From assembly GCA_002452215.1 (NCBI GenBank), contig DKCO01000022.1, positions 1-64,000 of the forward strand: 64,000 nt of DNA, read 5' to 3'. Origin of the DNA: Spirochaetales bacterium UBA6872 (GTDB lineage: Bacteria > Spirochaetota > Spirochaetia > Sphaerochaetales > Sphaerochaetaceae). The notes beneath the pieces are model-generated. The model made no database searches and was not told the DNA's origin. It saw only the letters and a list, made by a program, of their open reading frames with translations. Numbering within the stretch: the first letter of the stretch is position 1; each line of letters starts with the position of its first letter. A program made the translations under genes and the position numbers. Positions 52,899-61,707 of this stretch are shown in pieces.

Positions 52899-53636
52899 AT
52901 GAAGATTGCAATATATGGATTAGGTCGTTTTGGTTCTTTCTGGGCAAGGCTTCTAGCAGAGCATGGAGCTGATGTGATTGCATATTCACGCCATAAACAT
53001 GATGTGCCAGAGGGTGTGAGAGTCGCAAGCGAGGATGAAGTTCTTTCAGCTCCTTATATCTTTTTTTGTGTGACTATATCAGCATTTGAGGATGTTTTGA
53101 AGAGAGTGGGTGCGAGGATTTCAAAAAGCTCTGTCGTTATGGATACATGTTCTGTGAAGACCTATCCAGCAAAATGGATGGAGGAATATATAGCAAAAGA
53201 TGTCTATAAGATTGCAACTCATCCGATGTTTGGTCCAGATTCGGGAGCAAATGGTGTAGAAGGCCTCCCTATTGCAATGTGCCCGATTTCGCCAATCGAT
53301 GATAGGTTTGAAGTTGTAAAGGATTTTTTCCTATCGATGGGATTGGAAGTATTGCAAATGAGTCCACGCGAGCATGACCAAGCCGCTGCTTACTCGCAAG
53401 GTGTCACACATTTCGTCGGAAGAACTCTCGATTTGATGAATATCAAGCCAACGCCGATTGCGACACAAGGCTATAGATCCTTGATGAGCATTGTAGAGCA
53501 GACTTGCAATGATCCGATACAGCTCTTTTATGATTTGCAACGCTACAATCCTTATGCAAAGGAGATGAGGCTTTCGTTGCAAGTTGCTTTGGAAAAGGTC
53601 CTCAACAGGCTTGCAGAGGAGGATGATAAGCATTGA
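52899..53636 (+). CDS. tyrA: Prephenate/arogenate dehydrogenase (TyrA)
   Basis: 245 aa, an NAD(P)-binding Rossmann enzyme (MKIAIYGLGRFGSFWARLL) followed by VMDTCSVKTYPAKWM, the catalytic His in ATHPMFGPDSGANG and the second domain's REHDQAAAYSQGVTHFVGRTL. It oxidises prephenate to 4-hydroxyphenylpyruvate (or arogenate to Tyr). With no chorismate mutase domain it relies on AroH (29882). Its TGA overlaps the TTG start of mtaB. Confidence 0.88.
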   Translation: MKIAIYGLGRFGSFWARLLAEHGADVIAYSRHKHDVPEGVRVASEDEVLSAPYIFFCVTISAFEDVLKRVGARISKSSVVMDTCSVKTYPAKWMEEYIAKDVYKIATHPMFGPDSGANGVEGLPIAMCPISPIDDRFEVVKDFFLSMGLEVLQMSPREHDQAAAYSQGVTHFVGRTLDLMNIKPTPIATQGYRSLMSIVEQTCNDPIQLFYDLQRYNPYAKEMRLSLQVALEKVLNRLAEEDDKH

Positions 53637-54910
53637 ACGTTTATATTTACACTCTGGGGTGCAGGCTTAATCAATGCGAGAGCGAGGCCATTGCTGATAG
53701 CTTCTCGAAAAACGAATTCAATGTCTTGTCTGATTACGACAATGCTGATTTGATAATTGTGAATTCTTGTGCCGTAACAACAAAAGCTGAGCAGAAAGCA
53801 AGGCGTATGATTCGTCTCTTCTCAAAAAAGGCAAAGGCTGTGATTGTTACAGGTTGCTATGCAGAGGTCGCAAGAGATGATGTTGCTTCATTGTCTGATA
53901 ATGTCTTTGTCTTTTCCTTGAAGCAGAAGGCATCGATTTTGGAGCTTCCCTTGCATATTGCTCAGCAAGATGTCTTGAACATACCACTATTTGACTCTAT
54001 TGCATCTTTCAAGGCCCATGATCGATCTGTATTTGATTTTGATCCTTCATCGTTCTCATATCATTCTCGTGCATATCTCAAGATTCAGGATGGATGCGAT
54101 AATTCATGCGGATATTGCAAAACAACAATTGCCCGTGGCAAATCGGTTTTTCTTGACTCTGACGAGGTCGTGAGAAGAGCATTGAAGCTAGAGAAAGAAG
54201 GTTTTCATGAGATAATGCTTACAGGAGTCAATCTTACAAACTATGACCATTCAGGATTGACAATCGGTGGACTTATGGAAAAACTCTTGAGAAGCCTTGG
54301 CTCGGATATCAGGATAAGGCTTTCTTCCATGGAGCCAGACCATGTAGATGATCGACTGATAGATGCTATTGCTGACTTTCGTGTGCATCCACATTTCCAT
54401 ATTCCAATCCAAAGTGCAAGCCCAAAGGTACTAAAACTTGCGAACAGGCGCTATTCGATAGAGCATGTTGATTACATAATAAAAAGACTTCGAGAAGTCA
54501 AAGATGATCCATTTATCGCATGCGATGTTATAGCTGGGCTTCCTAGTGAGGATGAGAGTGATTTCGAGCAAACATATAGCTTTTTGGAGAGAAATGGTTT
54601 TTCAGCAATGCATGTCTTTCCATACTCGCCACGTCCAGAGACTCCGCTTTTCAACTCAAAGCACCCGGAGGAGAGGATAAGAGACGAGAGAGCTGATCGA
54701 CTAAGGCAGCTTTCAGCAAAACAGAGCCGTGAATACATCGCAAGACAGATCGGGAAATCTTGCGAGATTCTTGCTGAGAAAAATAACTCCGGAACAACTG
54801 GAAACTACCTGAAAGCGACAATCAAAACCTCAGATGGTATAAAAATAAAAGAAGGAGAGCTATATAAAGGAGTTTTCTCTAGCGTTTTTCCGCTTCAAGT
54901 TTCTGTTTGA
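53633..54910 (+). CDS. mtaB: tRNA t6A37 methylthiotransferase (MtaB)
   Basis: 425 aa from TTG 53633, which overlaps the tyrA stop. Cys-based N-terminal UPF0004 domain (TLGCRLNQCESE; NSCAVTTKAEQKARR; GCYAEV), radical-SAM cluster CDNSCGYC, GVNLTNYDHSG and VFPYSPRPET, then a TRAM-like C-terminus. It adds a methylthio group to t6A37 of ANN-decoding tRNAs, using SAM and two Fe-S clusters. The last 32 bases overlap the 3' end of convergent cysE. Confidence 0.9.
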   Translation: MNVYIYTLGCRLNQCESEAIADSFSKNEFNVLSDYDNADLIIVNSCAVTTKAEQKARRMIRLFSKKAKAVIVTGCYAEVARDDVASLSDNVFVFSLKQKASILELPLHIAQQDVLNIPLFDSIASFKAHDRSVFDFDPSSFSYHSRAYLKIQDGCDNSCGYCKTTIARGKSVFLDSDEVVRRALKLEKEGFHEIMLTGVNLTNYDHSGLTIGGLMEKLLRSLGSDIRIRLSSMEPDHVDDRLIDAIADFRVHPHFHIPIQSASPKVLKLANRRYSIEHVDYIIKRLREVKDDPFIACDVIAGLPSEDESDFEQTYSFLERNGFSAMHVFPYSPRPETPLFNSKHPEERIRDERADRLRQLSAKQSREYIARQIGKSCEILAEKNNSGTTGNYLKATIKTSDGIKIKEGELYKGVFSSVFPLQVSV

Positions 54911-55781
54911 TAGTTATCTTCGGAGGTGCTGTCAAAACCCTTGAGTTAGCTGGTATGTCCTCTTTTATCCAGGCATTTGAGGCTATCGTAGAGTTGTCTC
55001 CGATAGTAATGTCACCAAGGATTGTAGCATTTGCGTATATTGTCACGTTGTTCCCGACAGTAGGATGCCTCTTTGTATCTCTTAGAAGGACACCGCAACC
55101 GTTTTTGGGAAATGAAAGCGCTCCCAATGTTACTCCTTGGTAGAGTTTTACATTGTCTCCAATTACGGATGTCTCTCCAATGACAACTCCTGTGCCATGG
55201 TCTATGAAGAAGCTTTTTCCTATTGTAGCACCTGGATGGATATCGATTCCTGTGCTTGCATGGATAACTTCATTCATCATCCTAGGGACCAAAGGCACAC
55301 CTTCCTTATATAGAAAATGAGCAATTCGATGGGACGCTAAAGCCCTCAATGCTGGATAGCATAAGATTATCTCATGTATTCCTTTTGCAGCAGGATCGCC
55401 ATCGAACCCTGCTTGTGCATCAAGCTTTAGCATCTGTCGTATTTCAGGAAGGTTCAAGCATAGCTTGTCTACAATCGATTTTGCTCTTTTCTCTTGCTCC
55501 TTTGAATTCTTTTCTTTGCTTTCATACTCGAATGAAAGATAAATTGCATCGAATAGGAGATTCGTTGCCGATTCCATATGAAAAGATACAATCTGCTTAA
55601 GAGACCTTTTGTCTACAACGCCGATATGACCAGGAAAGAAGAGGTTCATAAATTCTTCCTCCATCCTCTGTATATCGCGCATAGATGGAAGCGCTGTGGA
55701 GCCGTGGCCAAAGAAGAATCTATGAGTCCTATCAAAAGAGTCTATATACTTATCCAAATATGCTAATGAGTTGTATCGCAT
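54879..55781 (-). CDS. cysE: Serine O-acetyltransferase (CysE/EpsC type)
   Basis: 300 aa. Helical N-terminal half, then the left-handed beta-helix: HASTGIDIHPGATIGKSFFIDHGTGVVIGET with the catalytic His, LYQGVTLGALSF, KRHPTVGNNVTIYANATILGDITIGDNSTIASNAWI. It activates Ser with acetyl-CoA for cysteine synthesis. ~300 aa is the length of the EpsC subgroup. It extends 32 bases into mtaB on the other strand; no terminator between them. Confidence 0.92.
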   Translation of the reverse strand: MRYNSLAYLDKYIDSFDRTHRFFFGHGSTALPSMRDIQRMEEEFMNLFFPGHIGVVDKRSLKQIVSFHMESATNLLFDAIYLSFEYESKEKNSKEQEKRAKSIVDKLCLNLPEIRQMLKLDAQAGFDGDPAAKGIHEIILCYPALRALASHRIAHFLYKEGVPLVPRMMNEVIHASTGIDIHPGATIGKSFFIDHGTGVVIGETSVIGDNVKLYQGVTLGALSFPKNGCGVLLRDTKRHPTVGNNVTIYANATILGDITIGDNSTIASNAWIKEDIPANSRVLTAPPKITIKQKLEAEKR

Positions 55782-55814
55782 AATGTGAAAGATACAACTT
55801 TTTTCACTTATTTT

Positions 55815-56384
55815 CTATTCTTCTGTTTCTTGTTTTTCTCTTCTCAATCTTAATTTCTCGCACTCAGGGTAGAGATATTTTGCTGAGATAGATGCAACTA
55901 TTATTTTTAAGATATCACCGGGAATAAATGGCACGCATCCAGCAAGCATCGCACTTTTGAATGTCAAATCCCTGCTGTATTTGAGATATGATACCCCGCC
56001 AAAGTATATGATGACTTCCATCACCAAGATAACAAGAACATTGAACAATATGCTGTCTCTCTTTTTCTGAGCAATCAATGATCCTACTATTGAAGCAGGG
56101 AGCAATGCGAACAAAAAGCCACCAGTTGGCCCTGTCAGAGCAGCAATTCCACCGCCTGTTGTGAAAATAGGCAAACCAATGGCTCCAAGAAGAAGATACA
56201 ATGCGACAGATATCGTTGCATTCTTCACAGGAAGCAAGAGTGCCAATAGAAAGCAAAAAAGAGTTTGGAGTGTGATTGGTACGGCGCCGATAGGTATCTT
56301 TATGAAAGCGCCAGCTGCAATCAAAGCTGTAAACAATGGTGTAAGTATTGTCCAACTAGAAAAAGAGCGATTTGATTCATTCAT
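55815..56384 (-). CDS. bioY: Biotin transporter BioY (ECF S component)
   Basis: 189 aa with six membrane helices and the BioY landmarks VPITLQTLFCFLLALLL, GLPIFTTGGGIAALTGPTGGFLFALLPASIVGSL and GCVPFIPGDILKIIVA. It binds and imports biotin, alone or with an ECF module; the EcfAAT protein at 32028 might serve it in trans. A BirA operator lies directly in front of the ATG, overlapping the expected start of transcription, and birA diverges from it. Confidence 0.93.
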   Translation of the reverse strand: MNESNRSFSSWTILTPLFTALIAAGAFIKIPIGAVPITLQTLFCFLLALLLPVKNATISVALYLLLGAIGLPIFTTGGGIAALTGPTGGFLFALLPASIVGSLIAQKKRDSILFNVLVILVMEVIIYFGGVSYLKYSRDLTFKSAMLAGCVPFIPGDILKIIVASISAKYLYPECEKLRLRREKQETEE

Positions 56385-56386
56385 AT

Positions 56387-56419
56387 CAGTAAACCTCTAA
56401 AACGAAGTTAGTTTACAAA
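56387..56419. promoter_or_regulatory. BirA operator between bioY and birA
   Basis: GTAAACC (56389-56395), 14 bases, AGTTTAC (56410-56416): the inverted half-sites and spacing of BirA (consensus GTWAACC-N14/15-GGTTWAC). It lies 5 bases before the bioY start codon. Confidence 0.78.
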
Positions 56420-56444
56420 TCTGTTTTATTTATGTCAACAAATG

Positions 56445-56473
56445 TCGACAACGGGTGTTCTTTCAATTATGAT
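56445..56473 (+). promoter_or_regulatory. Promoter of birA, leaderless type
   Basis: TCGACA (56445-56450), 17 bases, TATGAT (56468-56473), then 7 bases to ATG 56481. No ribosome site. Confidence 0.6.
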
Positions 56474-56480
56474 ACTAAGC

Positions 56481-57431
56481 ATGAATGTGAAGACAGAAGT
56501 TTTGCATTTTCTTTTGGATAATCCAGATGAGTTTCTAAGCGGTGCCATGCTATCTGAAAGACTCGGTTGCTCAAGGATGGCTGTGTGCAAAGCTGTTGCA
56601 AGCTTATCAAAGGATGGGTATTCCATTGAGTCGTCAAAACGTTTGGGATACAAATTGAAAGCTGGTTCGGATGTGATGGGGCAAGAGTCATTGTCAAAAG
56701 CGTTTTCAGGCTCTGGCGTTGATGTTTATTTCTTCAAGGATATAGATTCGACAAACAAAAAGGCCAAGGAGCTTTCTTTGAATGGCGCGAAAACACCTTT
56801 TGTTGTTGTTGCTGAGAGCCAAAGCTGTGGAAGGGGAAGGCTTGGGCGCTCTTTTTCATCTCCTGTTGGCGGACTTTACTTTTCTTTGGTACTATCAGGG
56901 AAGGAGATAAAATCGCCAGATTTGGTCACAACATCAGCATCTCTTGCTGTATCGAGAGCGCTTGAAAGGCTTTCAGGTATAAAAAGCGAAATAAAATGGG
57001 TCAATGACTTATATATAGATGGCAAGAAAGCCGTTGGCATTCTCACTGAAGGCCTTGTGAATATGGAAGAAGGTGGGCTGTCGGAGGTTGTTATCGGAAT
57101 TGGTGTTAACTTAAATGTAAATCTTGACCAATTTGATGAAAGCTTGAGAAGTATAGCCACTTCATTCTATCCAAAAGCCAATGCACCATTTTCCAGAGCT
57201 GATGCAATAGCTGAGTGTGTAAAAGAGATAATCAAAATACAAAAAGAGGATTTCCTTGATGAATACAGGAAAAAGTGCTTCATACTTGGAAAGCCTTTGG
57301 TTGTTTTGGCAAAAGGAGAGAAGAAGGAAGCTGTAGCAATGTCTGTGGATGATTTGGCTCATCTTGTTGTCAAATACAAGGATGGCTCTACAGAGGCGCT
57401 TTCTTCAGGGGAAGTATCATTGAAGCTTTAG
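56481..57431 (+). CDS. birA: BirA: biotin-protein ligase and biotin-operon repressor
   Basis: 316 aa from ATG 56481. N-terminal winged helix (residues ~5-60: LLDNPDEFLSGAMLSERLGCSRMAVCKAVASLSKDGYSIES) for DNA binding, then the ligase domain with SQSCGRGRLGRSFSSPVGGLYFS, KWVNDLYIDGKKAVGIL and GIGVNLNVN, and an SH3-like C-terminus. It makes biotinyl-AMP, biotinylates carboxylase subunits, and with biotin plentiful should bind the operator at 56387 to shut bioY. Confidence 0.93.
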   Translation: MNVKTEVLHFLLDNPDEFLSGAMLSERLGCSRMAVCKAVASLSKDGYSIESSKRLGYKLKAGSDVMGQESLSKAFSGSGVDVYFFKDIDSTNKKAKELSLNGAKTPFVVVAESQSCGRGRLGRSFSSPVGGLYFSLVLSGKEIKSPDLVTTSASLAVSRALERLSGIKSEIKWVNDLYIDGKKAVGILTEGLVNMEEGGLSEVVIGIGVNLNVNLDQFDESLRSIATSFYPKANAPFSRADAIAECVKEIIKIQKEDFLDEYRKKCFILGKPLVVLAKGEKKEAVAMSVDDLAHLVVKYKDGSTEALSSGEVSLKL

Positions 57432-57474
57432 CATGCTTTGATGTATTTTAATAGTATTCAAATAGAGGTGCTAG

Positions 57475-59265
57475 ATGCTTAATAAGCTTAAAAAAGCCTG
57501 GAAAGAGGCAATTGAAAAGGAATTGAAATCATATATTGGAAGCGAATCTATTGCTCCACTTGCAATAGGACAACCGCCAAAGCCTGAAATGGGGGATATT
57601 GCTTTCTCATTTTTTGCTTATGCAAAGGTAGTAGGCAAGAATCCTGCGTTGATTGCAAAAGATATAGAAGCAAGGCTTGGAGAGGACCATCCTGCAGGAA
57701 AGATTATCATTTCTGGACCATATCTCAATGTTGCATTTGACATATGCGCACTTGCTGAAGAGATTGCAAATAGCGTAAAGAGCGAAGGCGATAGCTATGG
57801 TGCATCAAAAGCGCAAGAGGGAAAGAAGATAATGGTCGAGTTCTCTTGCCCGAATACAAATAAGCCTCTTCATCTAGGCCATATGCGAAACGACTCCATT
57901 GGTCAATCTGTATCTTCTTTGCTAAAGAGCCAAGGTGCAAATGTGATGAAGGTCAACTTGATCAACAACAGAGGCGTTCATATATGCAAGAGCATGCTTG
58001 CATACAAGCTTTTCGGTAATGGGGAGACTCCAGAGACAACTGGAGAGAAGGGCGATCATTTTGTCGGAAGATACTATGTGCGTTTCGCAACTTGGGAAAA
58101 AGAAGTAGAAAAAGAAAAGAAAGACAATCCAAGGATAGTTGACGAACCCGGCTTTGTCGATCCTGATTCAGAAGCCCAAGCTATGCTCAAAAAATGGGAG
58201 GAGGGAGATCCTGAAGTCCTTGATCTTTGGAAGAGGATGAACAAGTGGACACTCGATGGGCTTGCAAAATCATACAAGGACATGGGCATCTCTTTTGATA
58301 AATACTACTACGAGTCTGAGACATACAAGCTTGGAAAGGACCAAGTGCTAAAAGGTCTTGATATGGGTGTTTTCGAAAGAGAAGAAGATGGCTCTGTACA
58401 AGTTGATCTGTCACCCATAAAACTCGATAAGAAAGTCCTTCTTAGAAAAGATGGGACCACTTTGTACATGACGCAAGATATAGGCACAGCTGTAAGGCGC
58501 CATGAGGACTGGCCATTTGATTCTTTGATCTACGTAGTTGGTTCTGAGCAAATATACCACTTCAAGGTGCTTTTCTATGTCTTGGGTCTGCTTGGCTACG
58601 ATTGGGCAAAAGAGCTTCATCATCTTTCTTATGGAATGGTCAATCTTCCAAATGGCAAAATGAAATCGAGGGAAGGGACAGTTGTTGACGCAGATGACTT
58701 GCTTTCTGAGCTAAAAGAGCTTGCCAAGAAAGAGATAATAGAAAAGGGAAGAGAGAATGCTGTTTCCGATGTAGATAAGACAGCATCGGCAATTGCTCTT
58801 GGAGCATTGAACTACTATTTGTTGCAAGTCACTCCTACAAAGGATATGGTATTCAATCCAGAGGAATCTATATCATTCAATGGCAACACTGGTCCGTATC
58901 TACAATACACTTGCGCCAGAATTTCCTCGATTATGAGAAAATTTGAGGAGATTAAGAAGAACTTCGATGGGATAAAGCTTGATGGAACGCTTTTCTCTGT
59001 AGACGATGAGAGAGCTTTGCTGAAGCTTATTGCAGATTTTCCAGAGTATGTAAGAAAAGCATCTGATGGATACGATCCTTCGATAATTGCAAGCTATCTT
59101 TATGAGATTGCAAAGACATTCAGCCACTACTACCATGACAACAGAATCTTGAATGCCGATTCAAATGAGCTGGTCTATGCAAGAATTGCTTTGTGCTCGA
59201 TGGTTTTACAAGTAATGAAGAATGGATTTGCTCTAATAGGGATTCCTTTCTTGGAAGCAATGTAA
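57475..59265 (+). CDS. argS: Arginyl-tRNA synthetase
   Basis: 596 aa, class I. N-terminal Arg-specific domain, then HIGH-like HLGHMRNDSIGQ (near residue 130) with SCPNTNKPL, the KMSK-like GKMKSREGTVVDADDLL and the helical DALR anticodon domain ending LIGIPFLEAM. It loads arginine onto tRNA-Arg. It starts with AGAGGTGCTAG and ends before a strong terminator. Confidence 0.97.
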   Translation: MLNKLKKAWKEAIEKELKSYIGSESIAPLAIGQPPKPEMGDIAFSFFAYAKVVGKNPALIAKDIEARLGEDHPAGKIIISGPYLNVAFDICALAEEIANSVKSEGDSYGASKAQEGKKIMVEFSCPNTNKPLHLGHMRNDSIGQSVSSLLKSQGANVMKVNLINNRGVHICKSMLAYKLFGNGETPETTGEKGDHFVGRYYVRFATWEKEVEKEKKDNPRIVDEPGFVDPDSEAQAMLKKWEEGDPEVLDLWKRMNKWTLDGLAKSYKDMGISFDKYYYESETYKLGKDQVLKGLDMGVFEREEDGSVQVDLSPIKLDKKVLLRKDGTTLYMTQDIGTAVRRHEDWPFDSLIYVVGSEQIYHFKVLFYVLGLLGYDWAKELHHLSYGMVNLPNGKMKSREGTVVDADDLLSELKELAKKEIIEKGRENAVSDVDKTASAIALGALNYYLLQVTPTKDMVFNPEESISFNGNTGPYLQYTCARISSIMRKFEEIKKNFDGIKLDGTLFSVDDERALLKLIADFPEYVRKASDGYDPSIIASYLYEIAKTFSHYYHDNRILNADSNELVYARIALCSMVLQVMKNGFALIGIPFLEAM

Positions 59266-59273
59266 TAGACATA

Positions 59274-59308
59274 GGCCTCGCAAGTTCTCAAGCGAGGCCA
59301 CTTTTTTT
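59274..59308. terminator. Bidirectional intrinsic terminator
   Basis: GGCCTCGC (59274-59281) pairs with GCGAGGCC (59292-59299), followed by ACTTTTTTTT on the plus strand. Lies between convergent argS and mtnA. Confidence 0.88.
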
Positions 59309-60333
59309 TAGAGCGATTCTCCTTTTCGTATTCTTTCTATATTCATATCGAAAGGTGCTCTGATTATTCCTTTTTCAGTGATTATGCCAGTGATGTTTTG
59401 ATGTGGTGTTACATCAAACGCTGGATTATAGACATCCATCTTATCTGGTGCAACCAAAACACCGCCAGGTCTTTTTACTTCATTTGCATCCCTTTCCTCG
59501 ATAGGTATATCCTTGCCATCCTTCATCTCGAAGTCAATCGTTGTTGTTGGTGCAACCGAGTAGAATGGCACTCCATATTCTTTGCAAAGCACAGAAAGTG
59601 TAAATGTCCCGAGCTTGTTGGCAACGTCACCATTTGCTGTTATCCTATCGGCGCCAAGAATCACAGCATCAATCTTTCCATCTCTTATTAAGCTTGATGC
59701 GGCACTATCTACAATCAGCTTCGAAGGAATCCCAGCTTTCACAAGTTCCCACGATGTAAGTCGTGCTCCCTGGAATCTAGGTCTAGTTTCATCTGCATAT
59801 ACGAATATATTCTTTCCGCTGTAATGAGCTTCCTTTATAACGCCGAGAGCTGTTCCCCATCCGCATGTTGCAAGTGCTCCAGTGTTGCAATGAGTAAGTA
59901 TTGTTGCTCCATGCTTTATAACGCTATTTCCAATTTTTGAGAGTATATGGTTCATCTCTATATCTTCTTTAACGATAGAGTTTGCTTCATCTAGAAGGGA
60001 AATACTATCAAAATCTGTTTCGAATGCTTTTGCTCTCATTCTGTCGACTGCCCACATGAGATTTACAGCTGTAGGGCGCGATGTGCGTAGCTTCATGCAT
60101 TTTTCATCAAATAGATCTCTGTCACCAGCAGCTTCCAGCGATGCAAGATAAACACCATAGCCTGCACATCCACCGATTGCTGGTGCACCTCGCACAACCA
60201 TATCCTTGATTGCAAAAACAACATCGTCGCTTGTTTTGCAATAGAAGTACTCGAACTTTGTCGGCAATAGTCGCTGATCAATCAGCTTCAATTTTCCACC
60301 AATGAATTCGAGTGCTTTGAAATCTTCTTCCAT
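59308..60333 (-). CDS. mtnA: Methylthioribose-1-phosphate isomerase (MtnA family)
   Basis: 341 aa, eIF2B-like fold. Signature stretches: MVVRGAPAIGGCAGYG, RPTAVNLMWAVDRM, ILTHCNTGALATCGWGTALGVI (catalytic Cys), YADETRPRFQGARLTSWEL and VILGADRITANGDVANKLGTFTLSVL (catalytic Asp). It opens methylthioribose-1-P to methylthioribulose-1-P; the same enzyme can act on 5-deoxyribose-1-P. ATG follows AAGGAGATAATAAAA. Five bases after mtaD, so the two are one operon. Confidence 0.92.
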   Translation of the reverse strand: MEEDFKALEFIGGKLKLIDQRLLPTKFEYFYCKTSDDVVFAIKDMVVRGAPAIGGCAGYGVYLASLEAAGDRDLFDEKCMKLRTSRPTAVNLMWAVDRMRAKAFETDFDSISLLDEANSIVKEDIEMNHILSKIGNSVIKHGATILTHCNTGALATCGWGTALGVIKEAHYSGKNIFVYADETRPRFQGARLTSWELVKAGIPSKLIVDSAASSLIRDGKIDAVILGADRITANGDVANKLGTFTLSVLCKEYGVPFYSVAPTTTIDFEMKDGKDIPIEERDANEVKRPGGVLVAPDKMDVYNPAFDVTPHQNITGIITEKGIIRAPFDMNIERIRKGESL

Positions 60334-60338
60334 TTTTA

Positions 60339-61619
60339 TTATCTCCTTTTAATATCATTCCATTGTCGGTTTACATTTCTCTTTGTTTTATCTTCATCGA
60401 TTGTTGTAAGTTTCCCTTTTTCCAAAAGTTTTATCCCTTTTGAAAAGACATACTCGATATTTTCCCTATCAGATGAAAAGACGATTGCTGAATATGGATC
60501 ATTAAGCGGTGTTGTGTTTACTTTATCCATATCCATTACAATCAAATCTGCGTCTTTACCAACTTCCAATGTTCCTATCTTATCATCAAGTCCAAGAGAT
60601 CTTGCGCTATCGATTGTAGCCATTTTCAAGACATCGAATGGTGAAAGCTCAGATGGTTTTAGCGTTGATGCAGAGCTTAGCATTGATGCAAGATTCATCT
60701 CTTTTAGCATGTTCAGGTTATTGTTCGAACTTGCACCATCTGTCCCAAGCGAGACATTTATCCCTGCTTTAATGTATTTTGAAACAGGAGCAATACCGCT
60801 TGCAAGTTTGCAATTTGATGAAGGGTTATGGATAATCGAAACTTTCTTTTTGGAAAGTATGTCAATCTCCTTGTCATCTAGCCAAACGCAATGAGCGCAA
60901 TATGTCTTTGAGTCGAAAATGCCAAGAGAGTCCAGATACTCAACTGGTCTCATTCCAAATTGTTTTATGCAATCATCTACCTCTTTTTTCGTCTCAGACA
61001 GATGAGTGTTGATAAAGACACCTCTTGAGTCAGCCCACTTACGTGCTAGCTTGTATGTTCCAGCTGTGCATGTATAGATTGCATGTACAGCCGCATCGAT
61101 TCTAATGTTGGGGTCATCTTCCACAGCATCCTCAAGCCGTGGTACAAGCTCTCTTATTCTTTTTTTTGTTTCGTTTTCATCTCCAAAGAAAGTTACTCCG
61201 ATTATTCCTCTTACATTGCTTTCCTTGCAAGCTTTTGCTGTTTGCCATGTGTTGAAGTACATGTCAGAAAACGTAGTGCATCCGGATTTTATCATTTCTG
61301 AAATTCCGAGAAGAGAGGCCCAATAGATATCATCATCATTGAGTTTGTCTTCGATTGGAAAGATCTCGGAAAGCCAATGTTGCAAGTTCTCAGTAGAGTC
61401 TTTATAGTTCCTCATCAAAACCATTGCAAGATGTGTATGTCCATTTATGAACGATGGCAATACTATCTTGCCTTTTAAATCGATTGCTTCTCCAAAAGTG
61501 CTATCGATATCCTTTCCAAGGGCATGGATTTTTCCATTTTCTATCAAAATATCGCCTTCAAGAATTCCTTCTTTATGCGTCATTGTCAATATTTTTGCGT
61601 TTTTTAAAAGTGTACTCAT
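60339..61619 (-). CDS. mtaD: MTA/SAH (or 5'-deoxyadenosine) deaminase, amidohydrolase family
   Basis: 426 aa. Amidohydrolase metal site: NGHTHLAM (HxH), VHAIYTC (His), HCVW and the Asp in SLGTDGASSNNNLNML. Close to MtaD/DadD enzymes that deaminate 5'-methylthioadenosine, S-adenosylhomocysteine or 5'-deoxyadenosine to the inosine forms. A -10-like TATAAT lies 8 bases before the ATG, with no ribosome site. First gene of the mtaD-mtnA operon. Confidence 0.85.
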   Translation of the reverse strand: MSTLLKNAKILTMTHKEGILEGDILIENGKIHALGKDIDSTFGEAIDLKGKIVLPSFINGHTHLAMVLMRNYKDSTENLQHWLSEIFPIEDKLNDDDIYWASLLGISEMIKSGCTTFSDMYFNTWQTAKACKESNVRGIIGVTFFGDENETKKRIRELVPRLEDAVEDDPNIRIDAAVHAIYTCTAGTYKLARKWADSRGVFINTHLSETKKEVDDCIKQFGMRPVEYLDSLGIFDSKTYCAHCVWLDDKEIDILSKKKVSIIHNPSSNCKLASGIAPVSKYIKAGINVSLGTDGASSNNNLNMLKEMNLASMLSSASTLKPSELSPFDVLKMATIDSARSLGLDDKIGTLEVGKDADLIVMDMDKVNTTPLNDPYSAIVFSSDRENIEYVFSKGIKLLEKGKLTTIDEDKTKRNVNRQWNDIKRR

Positions 61620-61627
61620 CGATATCG

Positions 61628-61633
61628 ATTATA
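61628..61633 (-). promoter_or_regulatory. -10 element of mtaD, leaderless type
   Basis: TATAAT on the minus strand (61633-61628), 8 bases before ATG 61619. No convincing -35 hexamer; the upstream region is a T-rich terminator tail. Confidence 0.5.
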
Positions 61634-61655
61634 CAGTCTTTTTTGGAAAAAGAAA

Positions 61656-61687
61656 AAAATAAGAGCCATTGCGAAGATGCAAGGCTC
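61656..61687 (-). terminator. Intrinsic terminator after the AMP-forming ligase
   Basis: Minus strand GAGCC/GGCTC and TTGC/GCAA arms (61687-61663) closing a six-base loop with one T bulged, then TTATTTTTTT. Confidence 0.78.
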
Positions 61688-61707
61688 CCGAGTTGAGTAG
61701 AAAGCTC

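Noticed and set aside
56432..56450. TGTCAACAAATGTCGACA as a second operator
   Set aside because: The symmetry is limited to TGTCGACA and it overlaps the birA -35; no known regulator fits.
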